Shown: positions 49,347 to 59,178, counted from the first letter of the stretch. The stretch: 64,000 bases of DNA from Mucilaginibacter sp. UBA5151 (GCA_002413785.1 DHXR01000047.1:61172-125171); one strand, 5' to 3'. Translations and numbers: made by a program. Notes: generated from the letters alone by a model not told the origin.

Positions 49347-50150
49347 TTATACTATTTCTGTTGTTGCCGTGGCTTCGGCACTAACCAAACCATTTTTCCT
49401 TATAATTTCCCGGGCCAGGTTGAGGTAGTTTATAGCTCCTTTACTGGTTGCATCGTGCATAATTACTGAAATTCCAAAACTTGGGGCCTCGCTCAAACGT
49501 GTATTACGCTGGATAATAGTATCAAACACCATATCCTCAAAATGTGCCCTCACCTCTTCAACCACCTGGTTCGACAGGCGCAGCCTTACATCGTACATGG
49601 TTAACAGTATGCCTTCGATCTCCAATTGGGGGTTTAACCTTGATTGAACTATCTTGATGGTATTTAACAGTTTGCCTAAACCTTCAAGGGCGAAATACTC
49701 GCATTGTACCGGGATAATCACAGAATCAGCGGCAGTAAGTGCGTTGATGGTGATCAGGCCTAATGACGGCGAACAATCGACGATGATAAAATCGTATTCA
49801 TCCTTAACCATGTTCAGTACCGCTTTCATTTTATACTCACGGTCGGTGAGGTTGATCATTTCAATTTCTGCGCCTACCAGGTCGATATGGGCCGGCAGAA
49901 GGTCGAGATTGGGGGTTTCGGTTTTTTGTATCGCATCATGGGGATCAACCTGATTAATGATGCACTCATAAATGCTGTTCTTTATATTTCGCGGATCAAA
50001 CCCGATGCCCGATGTTGAATTTGCTTGCGGATCGGCATCAACCAACAAAGTTTTGAACTCCAACACAGCTAAACTCGCAGCAAGGTTTATTGACGATGTG
50101 GTTTTTCCGACGCCACCTTTTTGATTGGCTAAAGCAATAATTTTACTCAT
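49347..50150 (-). CDS. parA: Chromosome-partitioning ATPase ParA/Soj
   Basis: A 267-residue MinD/ParA ATPase. The deviant Walker A is KGGVGKTT, with DADPQANSTSGIG, DCSPSLGLITINAL and the DNA-binding basic region with RLRLSNQVVEEVRAHF. It drives segregation of ParB-parS complexes. The ATG at 50150 (MSKIIALANQ) is the family start; the frame continues to a TTG at 50189 without homology. It is first in a five-gene minus-strand cluster. Confidence 0.95.
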   Translation of the reverse strand: MSKIIALANQKGGVGKTTSSINLAASLAVLEFKTLLVDADPQANSTSGIGFDPRNIKNSIYECIINQVDPHDAIQKTETPNLDLLPAHIDLVGAEIEMINLTDREYKMKAVLNMVKDEYDFIIVDCSPSLGLITINALTAADSVIIPVQCEYFALEGLGKLLNTIKIVQSRLNPQLEIEGILLTMYDVRLRLSNQVVEEVRAHFEDMVFDTIIQRNTRLSEAPSFGISVIMHDATSKGAINYLNLAREIIRKNGLVSAEATATTEIV

Positions 50151-50310
50151 TTTATATTTAAAAAATTTATAAAAGGGTTTTTGTGACAACGAAATACCGA
50201 AATGAAAACCTCTGCATCTGCAGAACTTTTCTCCGGGCTAAAGATACGTATTTAAATAATTCAGAAATCCACAGCTTTTGCCTATTTACAAACAAATAAT
50301 TTTGAAGTAG

Positions 50311-50457
50311 AGAATTAGTGAATTGTTGATTTAGTGAATTAGTGATTTATTGATTTACTTTGTCCGGTTCATTATTTTTCTTTTTTAATGTCAATTGCTC
50401 ATTCAATAGTTCAAAATTATTTCAATCACTAATTCAAAATTCACTAATTCAACATTA
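50311..50457. repeat. Low-complexity hairpin (GAATTAGTGAATT words)
   Basis: The left block of GAATTAGTGAATTGTTGATT words is mirrored by the right block CACTAATTCAAAATTCACTA and its surroundings, about 60 bases apart. It occupies the space between parA and the divergent flavin reductase. This is the AT-rich member of the hairpin family. Confidence 0.7.
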
Positions 50458-50462
50458 TATTC

Positions 50463-50984
50463 ATGGTTACCATAATTTCAGGAACTAACCGGCCGGGGTG
50501 TTCAACACTTAAACTGGCGCAATACTATCAAAAAAGGCTGCATGAAAAAGGCCTCAATGCCGGGCTGCTTTCCCTGAGCCAATTACCCGGTAACTTAATT
50601 GAAAGCGACCTTTATGGTAAAAGAAGCCCTGAATTTAAACCTATACAGGATATTGTTACCCGGACAGAAAAATTTTTATTTGTTATTCCGGAGTATAATG
50701 GCAGCTTTCCGGGGGTTTTAAAAACTTTTATTGATGCCTGCGACATCCCCGGGAGCTTTTATGAAAAAAAGGCCGCGCTTACCGGGCTTTCGTCCGGCAA
50801 GTACGGAAACATCAGGGGGATTGATCATTTTACCGGGGTTTGCCACTACCTGCATTTACATGTTATGCCTTTAAAGATCCATATCTCAGAAATAAATAAA
50901 GAGTTTGACGAAAACTATAATCTGTTTAAGAAAGACACCCTAAAGTTCACTGATGAACAGATGGATAAATTTATTTTATTTTGA
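50463..50984 (+). CDS. NADPH-dependent FMN reductase-fold oxidoreductase
   Basis: A 173-residue flavodoxin-fold protein. The FMN phosphate loop is ISGTNRPGCSTLKLA, then VIPEYNGSFPGVLKTFIDA and the dimerisation part ALTGLSSGKYGNIRG. It probably reduces flavin, quinone, azo or nitro substrates; the substrate is unknown. No signal peptide. It is convergent with the VIT1-like gene with six bases between the stop codons. Confidence 0.88.
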   Translation: MVTIISGTNRPGCSTLKLAQYYQKRLHEKGLNAGLLSLSQLPGNLIESDLYGKRSPEFKPIQDIVTRTEKFLFVIPEYNGSFPGVLKTFIDACDIPGSFYEKKAALTGLSSGKYGNIRGIDHFTGVCHYLHLHVMPLKIHISEINKEFDENYNLFKKDTLKFTDEQMDKFILF

Positions 50985-50990
50985 TTTATC

Positions 50991-51680
50991 CTACTTCCCG
51001 TTAATCAGCTTAGCCATAACAAACGCTGCTGTTGCTGCAAGCGCACCTATAATCAGTACTTTCAGTGCGCCCGAAAATGCCGGTTGCCCTGTCACCCTGC
51101 TTTTAAAATACCCGAAAACAAACAGGCATACCATAGTTATGGCACAGGAGTAGTACAAGGCTTTTTGCGAGTCGGCTATGAAAAAATAAGGTGAAAGCGG
51201 AATAATGCCGCCAACAATATAGGAGATACCGATGGTAAGCGCGCTTTGGGTTGCCCGGTTGGCTTCCGGTTTTTCGAGGCCAAGTTCATAGCGCATCATA
51301 AAATTAACCCATTTATCTTTATCCTTTGCCATTTCTTCGGCAATCTGGTCCTGCAATGCAGGGGATAATCCAAAATCAGCAAAAACTTCTTTAACCTCAA
51401 ATTTTTCCTGCTCGGGCGCCCTTTCAACTTCATCATATTCACGTTTCAATTCTGAATTATAATGATCAGATTCGGTATGGCCGGCCAAAAAGCCGCCCAG
51501 CCCCATAGCAATTGAGCCTGCAACAATTTCGGCGATGCCGGCGGTTACTACAATATCAGATTTGGCAATCGCTCCGCTTAAACCGGCAGCCAGCGCGAAA
51601 GGTACAGTTAACCCGTCAGACATTCCGATAACAATATCGCGGATGGTATCCGAGCTTTTTAGATGATGTTCATCATGCAT
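50991..51680 (-). CDS. VIT1/CCC1-family metal transporter
   Basis: A 229-residue membrane protein with five predicted helices. The N-terminal HHLKSSDTIRDIVIGMSDGLTVPF and the GGxLAGHTE segment are signatures of the VIT1/CCC1 family, with the cytoplasmic metal-binding insert (EREYDEVERAPEQEK... acidic). Members transport Fe(II) or Mn(II). It stands alone with the flavin reductase convergent to it, so a link to iron reduction is possible but not shown. Confidence 0.88.
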   Translation of the reverse strand: MHDEHHLKSSDTIRDIVIGMSDGLTVPFALAAGLSGAIAKSDIVVTAGIAEIVAGSIAMGLGGFLAGHTESDHYNSELKREYDEVERAPEQEKFEVKEVFADFGLSPALQDQIAEEMAKDKDKWVNFMMRYELGLEKPEANRATQSALTIGISYIVGGIIPLSPYFFIADSQKALYYSCAITMVCLFVFGYFKSRVTGQPAFSGALKVLIIGALAATAAFVMAKLINGK

Positions 51681-51785
51681 TTTTTATGGAATTTTTTATT
51701 TGGTAGAAAGTTTTAAAAATAAAGCAATTTATTACTATGTTGCAAACATTAAACCAATTATAATTTCGCAACAGCCCTTATCGCA

Positions 51786-52562
51786 ATGAAACACTTTAGC
51801 AAAGTATTATCAGCCCTTTTTTTATTGCCGCTTTTTTCATTGGCTCAAAATAATTACCAACCGGGTGTAGTAGTAAACCTAAAGGGAGACACCACGCATG
51901 GATTTATTAATTACAGTGAGTGGGAAAATAATCCGGGAAGTATATATTTTAAGGATGGAACAGCGGGCAACCCCGTAAAATTTACAACTAACGACGTAAA
52001 GTACTTTGGCGTGGCTGTTGGCCACCTGGCGGAATATGTAAGATACAGTGGCCCGGTTTCGGCAGATGTTACAGATATCAATAAGATATTAATTGGCCGT
52101 GATACGAGCTTTATACAGGATACTGTTTTTTTGAAAGTGCTGCAGAAGGGTAAAAACATGATTATTTTTTCTTATACGGACAACCTGAAAACACGCTATT
52201 TTATTGGCGAAAATCTTCTTGAACAACCTGTCGAATTAACATACAGAATCTATTACAACAGCATTGAAAAAAGCAGCGGCGACCGGACCTCCTACGATAA
52301 TACATTTAAAAGCCAGCTTTACGATGCAGCTGCAAGATCAAATATGATGAACGATGCCTTAAAAAATGACATAAAAACGGCTGAATACAGAGAAGAAGAC
52401 CTATTAAATATTTCAAGTATAATAAATGGCATTTCGGCAAAAGACGTTTTAACTAATAACCCCTCCAAACCAAGGCCAATTAATAAAGTGCTGATCATAT
52501 TGGGTGGTATGGCACTACTTTTCGAGTTGATAAACGAATTTGTACAAGTAACATCAAGATAA
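51786..52562 (+). CDS. Secreted paralogue A, short form with a C-terminal membrane helix
   Basis: A 258-residue protein. The signal peptide ends at FSLAQ (residues 1-about 20). The mature domain, about 200 residues, has GVVVNLKGDTTHGFINYSEW and VFLKVLQKGKNMIIF, then a C-terminal hydrophobic helix KVLIILGGMALLFELINEF. The N-terminal 200 residues are strongly similar to the next gene but the C-terminal beta-barrel is absent. I do not recognise the family. It lies 21 bases before the longer paralogue, so they are probably co-transcribed. Confidence 0.75.
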   Translation: MKHFSKVLSALFLLPLFSLAQNNYQPGVVVNLKGDTTHGFINYSEWENNPGSIYFKDGTAGNPVKFTTNDVKYFGVAVGHLAEYVRYSGPVSADVTDINKILIGRDTSFIQDTVFLKVLQKGKNMIIFSYTDNLKTRYFIGENLLEQPVELTYRIYYNSIEKSSGDRTSYDNTFKSQLYDAAARSNMMNDALKNDIKTAEYREEDLLNISSIINGISAKDVLTNNPSKPRPINKVLIILGGMALLFELINEFVQVTSR

Positions 52563-52583
52563 TATCACTTAAAACTTTTATTT

Positions 52584-53870
52584 ATGAAATCGCTCCGGAA
52601 ACTATTTTTTGTCCTTTTCTTATTACCGCTATTTTCTACAGCACAAAGCAATTACAAACCTGGCTATGTGGTAACCCTAAAGGGTGATACCATCCGCGGG
52701 TTTATTGATTTCCATGAATGGGATGCTAATCCAACAACCATTTCTTTTAAATCTGCCGTCAATGATAGTAAGCCGCGAAAATTCACTATTGCTGATATCC
52801 GCTTTTTCGATGTGGGCGGCATGGCAGCATATCAAAAATATACCTGCGCCATTAGCATGGATGAGACGAATATCGCGCATCTGGGCACCGGCAGGGATAC
52901 CAGTTACAGAATTGACACTGTTTTTTTAAAAGTATTGCAAAAAGGTAAAAACATTGCGCTTTATTTATATACCGATGCTCTTAAAATACGATTTTACGTT
53001 GGTGAAGCACCGGGGTATATGCCTGCTGAACTGGTTTACAGAATATATAACGATACCGGGATGGCAGCCTATAAAGAGGGAAACACAGCGATAGAAAACA
53101 CCTACCTGAAACAATTATTTGCACTGGCTAATAAATATAACGCATTAGACGATAATTTGTCGCGGATTTTTGAAACAGCAAATTATTCACAACCAGATTT
53201 ATTAGATATTGTCAGTAAGATAAATAATATTTCCAAAGCAGAGTATGCAAAAAAATATGCCAGTCGCAGTAAATTAAATTTTTATGTAAGCGCTGCGGTA
53301 AATGTTTCCAGTACAAGTTCCAATGATGCAGCGCCGTATGCAATGGACGGAGGCGGGCCATATACTTCTTATCTACCCTCATTTTCATTTGGGCTTAACA
53401 TAATTCCCAATCCAAATACGGGAAAAGTGGAACTACGTGGGGAGCTAACATTTGCCGAAACGCAGTTTAAGGCCCTATATCAGTTAAAAGTTAGCCCTTA
53501 TAATGTCGAAAAAGCTTCTTTTGACCAGCTTGGGATCTCCTTTGTCCCGCAGGTTATTTATAATTTTTACAATAAGGAAAATTTAAAAATTTATGTGGGC
53601 GCTGGCTTCGGTATTACTCATTTTATTTATAGCAATTCTTTTTTTGGACCTCAAAACCCTAATACTTCAGATAATGGCATTGGAACAAGTGATCCATATT
53701 ATTTCAATGGAAATGATAGCTCAGTATTGTTAACCGCCGGTGTAAAAATCAATGGTAAGTTCGGGATTTTCGGAAAATACTTTACAAATACTGCGACAAC
53801 CCAGGGGGGCTATTTCCAATTTGTTAACAGTAGTAAACAAATTGGCCTTACCTATTTGTTTGGGAAGTAA
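52584..53870 (+). CDS. Secreted paralogue B with a C-terminal outer-membrane beta-barrel
   Basis: A 428-residue protein. The signal peptide (1-20) ends at FSTAQ. Residues about 21-200 are homologous to the previous gene (YVVTLKGDTIRGFIDF, VFLKVLQKGKNIALYLY). Residues about 225-428 have the alternating pattern and aromatic girdle of a beta-barrel (LNFYVSAAVNVSSTSS, PSFSFGLNIIPNPNTGK, IYVGAGFGITHF, IGLTYLFGK ending). It is probably an outer-membrane protein of unknown function. The pair arose by tandem duplication with loss or gain of the barrel. Confidence 0.75.
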   Translation: MKSLRKLFFVLFLLPLFSTAQSNYKPGYVVTLKGDTIRGFIDFHEWDANPTTISFKSAVNDSKPRKFTIADIRFFDVGGMAAYQKYTCAISMDETNIAHLGTGRDTSYRIDTVFLKVLQKGKNIALYLYTDALKIRFYVGEAPGYMPAELVYRIYNDTGMAAYKEGNTAIENTYLKQLFALANKYNALDDNLSRIFETANYSQPDLLDIVSKINNISKAEYAKKYASRSKLNFYVSAAVNVSSTSSNDAAPYAMDGGGPYTSYLPSFSFGLNIIPNPNTGKVELRGELTFAETQFKALYQLKVSPYNVEKASFDQLGISFVPQVIYNFYNKENLKIYVGAGFGITHFIYSNSFFGPQNPNTSDNGIGTSDPYYFNGNDSSVLLTAGVKINGKFGIFGKYFTNTATTQGGYFQFVNSSKQIGLTYLFGK

Positions 53871-53947
53871 ATGGAGGTGACTTTATATCCCGGAAAGGCT
53901 AAGCTGATGGTAGCGTTTTAAATATTTAGCTAAAAGTACAGCCCGGT

Positions 53948-54057
53948 TTACCTTACAATCAAAACCCATCCCGAAATTTTTGGCGTATTGTTTTAAGATC
54001 GATGATATAATAATAGGTGCCCGCCGGCAATGGGGTACAATTTGAAACTCCACGCAC
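53948..54057 (-). pseudogene. Frameshifted relic of a T9SS type B sorting domain
   Basis: The minus strand begins NCTPLPAGTYYYIIDLK in one frame and continues NTPKISGWVLIVR then TAA in the next, which together give a normal gliding-motility-type C-terminal end interrupted by one frameshift. It lies directly downstream of the stop of the intact T9SS gene, so it is either a duplicated tail of that gene or the rest of a deleted neighbour. Confidence 0.75.
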
Positions 54058-56895
54058 TTATCTGATAATAGTTACACTACCAGACATTGCTTTGCGTCCG
54101 CTGCCTGGATTAATAATGTAGTAATAGGTACCCTGTGGCAAGCCGGACCCGTGGTATTTCCCATCCCAGGGGGTACCATACCCATTTTCCGAAAAGACCT
54201 TTTCACCATATCTGTTAAATATATTTACTGTACAGTTTGGGTATTCATTCAGGTATTGAATATTCCATGCATCATTTATGCCATCGCCATTTGGCGTAAA
54301 GGCATTTGGGATAACCGGGTATTTTAGAACAGTTACAGAAATTTTCGCTGCAACTGAACAGCCCAGGGCGTTGGTTACAACAAGTTTGTATATGGTATTA
54401 TCAGTAGGGCTTGCTATCGGGTTCAATATATTGTCGTGGTCTAACCCTGTTGAAGGGGCCCATTGATAGGTAAGGCTATCCGTTGTGACTTTGGCTGGAA
54501 GGGTTACCTGCCCGCCTTCGAGCACAACAATATCAGGAATCAAAGTCAATGCCGGGACAGGGTTAACAATAACCTGCTGATTGGTTGAGTAAGTGCACCC
54601 GTTTTGGTCGGTAAAAGTATAGTTAATGGTGAATGCGCCTGTCCCGGAAATTGAAGGATCGAACAAGCCGGTTGAAGAGACACCCGTTCCTGTGAATACG
54701 CCCTGGCCGATAAAACCGTTTGTGTTTTGAACAATTTGAACTGGCTGATCAGTTTGGCATAAGGGGCCTGGTGATGATACGGTTACAACCGGGTTGGCAT
54801 TAACGGTTATATTCCGCTGTGTTGAATTTACGCATGTAATCCCTGAATACACATCCATCTTTACGGTATACGACTTTGTGGGCGGCGAATTAAACAACCC
54901 GTAACTATGATAAAACTTCCGGTTTGCCGGGATACTATCCTGTAAATATACTACCGAATCCTGCGGGTTATTATTATAGTCGAAATACCATTTTATTTTT
55001 GTGATATTGCCAAAATTCACGGTCGACCGATCATCAAAAACAACCGGATCTGAACTGCATAAATTATTACTGTTTTCTACTAAAAAAGCAGCGAAAGGCG
55101 TATCTCCGTTAACCGTAAAAGCCTGCGTTTTTGATACAATACAGCCGCTTACTGATGTAACTGTTAAAGTAACATTATAATTGCTTGCCTGTGAGTATTT
55201 GTGTTTAGGGTTTTTAAGGGTGGAGGTATCCGGATTTGAGGCAGAAGCATTCGGGTCGCCAAAGTTCCATAAATAAGTAAAGCCCGATGTGGTGTTATCG
55301 GCAATAGTACTCTGATCAGTAAACTGGGCATAAGTATCATTAAGGCATACTGCAGGAAGTCCAAAATTAACAACTGGCAAAGGGTTAACAGTGATAACAT
55401 GAGTAGTTAAACCTGAACAGCCGCTATCTGTAGTAACCATTAATTTAACGGTATTGATACCTGCCTTAGCATAAACATGGTTAACAGGGTTGCCATTGGT
55501 TAGGGTATCTGATTGGCCGTCACCATAACCCCATACCCATTGGACAATTTTCCCGCCTGTTATAGTTGATTGATCTGTAAAAGTGACATTTTGCCCGGCA
55601 CAATCTGGCGCTGATGTTGAAAATGCCGCAACAGGCTTATTATTTACATTGATTGTTTGGCTGATGCCGGATGTACAACCATAACTGGTAGCAACAGTTA
55701 ACGTTACATTATAATTTCCAGGATTTGTATATAAATGGGCAGGGGTTGGTAAAGTAGAGGTCGTATTGTCGCCAAAGTTCCAGAGCCAGGATTTAACAGA
55801 AGTATCTGCGGGATTGGTTATATCACTAAACCGAATAGAATCACCAAAACAAAATTCATTTAACTTTAGGCCGGGGCACGCGCAAACAGCTTTTGCGGAT
55901 ATAGACGGAACTACCGGAAGCGGGTTTACGTTGATAGTTAACGGCGGCGAATACACCCGGCATTGCGCAGATGTAATATTTGACCCATTGGCTATACCAA
56001 GCCGGTATTGGTAAACCCCGGCAATGGCATTGTTAAAAGGGATGTTAAGCGAATCGGCATTATTTCCCGGCATATCTGCCCAACCATTTCCGTTAATATT
56101 TGACTGCCATTGATAGGAAGGATTGTTTTCACCCACAACACTTGCCTTTAATGTGTAAGCTGCGCTGCTGCCCTGGCATAATGACTGGGTTGTCTGCCCG
56201 TTAGTCGATCCAAAACCTGTTTGGATTATCGGGCCGCATGCCCTGAAAGTTATATCATCCAGTGCAAAATCATTACCACATCCGCCCGGTGCATTGTTGG
56301 ACATTTTCACTACTATGGCTTCAGAAGAATTTGCGGGCGTAGTAAAAAAGGTTCTGTATTTGGTCCAGGTAACGTTATTGGTAGTTGGTATCTGACCGGT
56401 GTTATATGTTTGGAGTACTGCGCCGCCGGTTGTTTCAATAGAGAAAGTGATATTGGGCAATATTGGCCCCCCGCATGTTGAAGGAAGATCGAGATTAGTT
56501 ATCCATGCAGCAAATTCATAAGTAGTATTTGGGCATAACTGGCCCACGACGGTTTGCTGTGTAAAAAAGATACTTGGCTGAACAGATGCGTTGATAACCA
56601 TCATGTACCCGTTCTGGCTACCGGTATGGTCCTGATTTAATATATGCCATGAATTGCCAAAGCAAATACTTGAACTATTTGCAATTGTATATGAGCCGTC
56701 ATTCGGACAGCCAGTGTTAACATAGGTCATATTGGTAACCCCTGTCGCTAAGGGCTGACCCAGATTTCCTCCCGACCCAAAATCCTCGTTAATAACGGGG
56801 TCTCCTAAACTCCCGTTACAGGTTTGGCCAATGGATTGTAAGGCAAACGCTAAAAAAATCGTCAATAAAAAGAATCTCACAATAATTGGCCGCAT
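54058..56895 (-). CDS. Secreted PKD-repeat protein with T9SS type B sorting domain
   Basis: A 945-residue surface protein. The signal peptide (1-about 22) ends at LQSIGQ. The N-terminal third has a jelly-roll-like domain (NDFALDDITFRACGP), followed by several PKD domains (VKSWLWNFGDNTTSTLPTP, TYLWNFGDPN). The C-terminal domain has IPNAFTPNGDGINDAWN, NIFNRYGEKVF and SGSVTIIR. It is exported and anchored by the type IX system. The ATG at 56895 is used; a TTG three bases earlier is unlikely. A TATTTTTG box lies 31 bases upstream. Confidence 0.92.
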   Translation of the reverse strand: MRPIIVRFFLLTIFLAFALQSIGQTCNGSLGDPVINEDFGSGGNLGQPLATGVTNMTYVNTGCPNDGSYTIANSSSICFGNSWHILNQDHTGSQNGYMMVINASVQPSIFFTQQTVVGQLCPNTTYEFAAWITNLDLPSTCGGPILPNITFSIETTGGAVLQTYNTGQIPTTNNVTWTKYRTFFTTPANSSEAIVVKMSNNAPGGCGNDFALDDITFRACGPIIQTGFGSTNGQTTQSLCQGSSAAYTLKASVVGENNPSYQWQSNINGNGWADMPGNNADSLNIPFNNAIAGVYQYRLGIANGSNITSAQCRVYSPPLTINVNPLPVVPSISAKAVCACPGLKLNEFCFGDSIRFSDITNPADTSVKSWLWNFGDNTTSTLPTPAHLYTNPGNYNVTLTVATSYGCTSGISQTINVNNKPVAAFSTSAPDCAGQNVTFTDQSTITGGKIVQWVWGYGDGQSDTLTNGNPVNHVYAKAGINTVKLMVTTDSGCSGLTTHVITVNPLPVVNFGLPAVCLNDTYAQFTDQSTIADNTTSGFTYLWNFGDPNASASNPDTSTLKNPKHKYSQASNYNVTLTVTSVSGCIVSKTQAFTVNGDTPFAAFLVENSNNLCSSDPVVFDDRSTVNFGNITKIKWYFDYNNNPQDSVVYLQDSIPANRKFYHSYGLFNSPPTKSYTVKMDVYSGITCVNSTQRNITVNANPVVTVSSPGPLCQTDQPVQIVQNTNGFIGQGVFTGTGVSSTGLFDPSISGTGAFTINYTFTDQNGCTYSTNQQVIVNPVPALTLIPDIVVLEGGQVTLPAKVTTDSLTYQWAPSTGLDHDNILNPIASPTDNTIYKLVVTNALGCSVAAKISVTVLKYPVIPNAFTPNGDGINDAWNIQYLNEYPNCTVNIFNRYGEKVFSENGYGTPWDGKYHGSGLPQGTYYYIINPGSGRKAMSGSVTIIR

Positions 56896-56925
56896 CAATT
56901 GGTCGCTATACTAAGCTTAATAGCT

Positions 56926-56933
56926 CAAAAATA
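56926..56933 (-). promoter_or_regulatory. TATTTTTG -7 box for the T9SS gene
   Basis: The minus-strand octamer fits TAnnTTTG and lies 31 bases upstream of the ATG at 56895. Confidence 0.5.
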
Positions 56934-57065
56934 GCTTTTTTAAAGTTTTGAGCCTATACTATTTTTTAAATGCATCGTACCAGCTTGGTTACAATTGAAA
57001 AGTTAAACATTGCCAATGATCCCAATCCTATTAAAAAAACTATTTTTGTTCCCATTATAAAACCT

Positions 57066-59171
57066 ATGATAAAGATATACTTAAGCATCATCCTGATTTT
57101 TTCCATTGTAGCGGGCGTTAACGCGCAGAACAAGCCGGACACTTTAAAAAAGGACCCGGTAAAGCAATTACAACCGGTAACCGTGAGGGCCTACTTGTCG
57201 GAACAACCGGTGTTGAGCATCCCGGCATCGGTTAGTGTTATTAACCAGCAGCAGTTAAATGTACAGCCCGATAATTCCTTTATTTCGGTGCTGAACAGCC
57301 AGCCGGGGGTAAGGGCTGAAGAACGCTCGCCGGGCAGTTACCGCTTATCTATCAGGGGCAGCCTGTTGCGCTCGCCTTTCGGGGTACGTGATGTGAAAAT
57401 CTACTTTGATGATATCCCGCTTACTGACGCCGGGGGTAATACTTATCTGAATGCGATAGATTTCAACAGCATTCATAATATGGAAGTTTTGAAAGGACCC
57501 GACGGCAGTTTGTTTGGTGCAAATACCGGCGGTGTGGTTTTGCTTAGCCCGGTTATCCGCCGCGCCGACAGCAATTTCGTTTCGGCCGGCCTGAACGGCG
57601 GATCTTATGGTCTGATCCATGAAAACACCGCCTTGCAGGAACATTCAGGCAATTATACGCTAAATTTAAACCAGGCTTATGAAAGTTACGGCGGTTACCG
57701 GCAGCACAGTTATATGCAGCGCCAGTATATCCAGGCGGTAAACAAGTGGACCTACAGTAAGGACGAATTAAAGGTGCTTGGCTTTTATTCGGACCTGGAT
57801 TACGAAACACCTGGCGGATTAACGTTGGCCCAATACCAGGCCGATCCGCAACTGGCAAGGCTCTCTACAAAAACCATTCCCGGCAGCATCCGGCAAAAGG
57901 CGGGGATTTATCAAAAGATGCTTTTCGGCGGGGTAGTAAATGAATATCATTTTAATGATGAATTACGAAATGTAACATCGGTTTTTGGAACTTATGTGGA
58001 TTTTAAAAACCCTTTTATAACCAATTACGGACAGCGCTATGAAGGCACATTTGGTTTTCGCAGTTATTTTGAATTAAGCAGCAAAAAGCAAATTAATTAT
58101 GCCGGGAAAGTAGACCTGGGCATAGAATGGCAGCAAACCAATTCGGATATTAATAATTATGGCAACAGATCGGGTGTACGCGATACGGCCCAAACCTTAG
58201 ACAGGATCAACACTAACCAGCATTTTATTTTTGCAAGATATGTGGCGGATATCAGCAGGCGTTTTCACATGGAAGCAGCATTAAGCCTGAATTTTTATGA
58301 TTATAAATTCCTGAATGTTTATCCTAATGTGGAAACCGCCTATACAAACCGGTATTTTACGCCGCAGCTGATGCCCCGGATTGCCTTATCATACCAGATT
58401 ACAAGCGATTTTGCATGGCGGGCTTCCGTGAGCCGCGGCTACTCAACCCCTACAACTGCCGAAATTCGCCCAACGGACCATGCCATCAATCCAAACCTGC
58501 AGGCTGAATCGGGTTGGAACTATGAAACCGGTTTCCGGCTGAGGAACAAGGATGAAAGCATTTATTTGGACGCCTCAGTTTTTTACTACCATATCCAAAA
58601 CGCCATAGTTCCACGTTATAATGCTGATGAAACAACATATTACATTAATGCAGGAGGGCTAAATCAACCCGGCGCCGAAGTATATTTTACAGCATGGATA
58701 ATAAAACAAAATAATTCAGGCTTTATCCGTGGATTGCAGTTTAATGAATCGCTTACTTTAGATAGATTCACATTCGGCAATGATTACCACGATGCCACGG
58801 CCAAATATGCGGGCAACCAGTTAACAGGCGTACCCGATCAGGTGATTGTCACCGGGGTACAAATTAACCTTCCGCAGTATTTGTATTTATTTGTTGAGCA
58901 CAATTACACATCCGGTGTCCCGCTTACTGATGCTCGTATTCCGCTTGCTGACGGTAAAATCCCTTATGCACCACATTACAATTTATTACAGGCAAAAGCA
59001 GGCTGGCAACATAAATTTAGCAAACACAACAAGCTTGAACTTTATGCCGGGGCAAATAACCTGCTGAATCAAAAATACAGCCTGGGCGATGACCTTAATG
59101 CCATGGGCAACCGATTTTTTAATGCTGCGCCATTGCGCAATTATTATGTTGGGTTTAATGTGGTGTTTTAA
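57066..59171 (+). CDS. TonB-dependent outer-membrane receptor
   Basis: A 701-residue receptor. The signal peptide (1-20, ending VNAQ) is followed by a TonB-box-like LQPVTVRAYLSE segment and a plug (about 45-165) with IPASVSVINQQQLN and DGSLFGANTGGVVLLSP. A beta-barrel of about 22 strands ends in Phe (GFNVVF). It imports siderophores, vitamin or oligosaccharides; no SusD or siderophore gene lies nearby, so the substrate is unknown. The ATG at 57066 (MIKIYLSIIL) begins the signal peptide. The frame is open upstream to 56970 but without signal character. Confidence 0.9.
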   Translation: MIKIYLSIILIFSIVAGVNAQNKPDTLKKDPVKQLQPVTVRAYLSEQPVLSIPASVSVINQQQLNVQPDNSFISVLNSQPGVRAEERSPGSYRLSIRGSLLRSPFGVRDVKIYFDDIPLTDAGGNTYLNAIDFNSIHNMEVLKGPDGSLFGANTGGVVLLSPVIRRADSNFVSAGLNGGSYGLIHENTALQEHSGNYTLNLNQAYESYGGYRQHSYMQRQYIQAVNKWTYSKDELKVLGFYSDLDYETPGGLTLAQYQADPQLARLSTKTIPGSIRQKAGIYQKMLFGGVVNEYHFNDELRNVTSVFGTYVDFKNPFITNYGQRYEGTFGFRSYFELSSKKQINYAGKVDLGIEWQQTNSDINNYGNRSGVRDTAQTLDRINTNQHFIFARYVADISRRFHMEAALSLNFYDYKFLNVYPNVETAYTNRYFTPQLMPRIALSYQITSDFAWRASVSRGYSTPTTAEIRPTDHAINPNLQAESGWNYETGFRLRNKDESIYLDASVFYYHIQNAIVPRYNADETTYYINAGGLNQPGAEVYFTAWIIKQNNSGFIRGLQFNESLTLDRFTFGNDYHDATAKYAGNQLTGVPDQVIVTGVQINLPQYLYLFVEHNYTSGVPLTDARIPLADGKIPYAPHYNLLQAKAGWQHKFSKHNKLELYAGANNLLNQKYSLGDDLNAMGNRFFNAAPLRNYYVGFNVVF

Positions 59172-59178
59172 AACCGGA

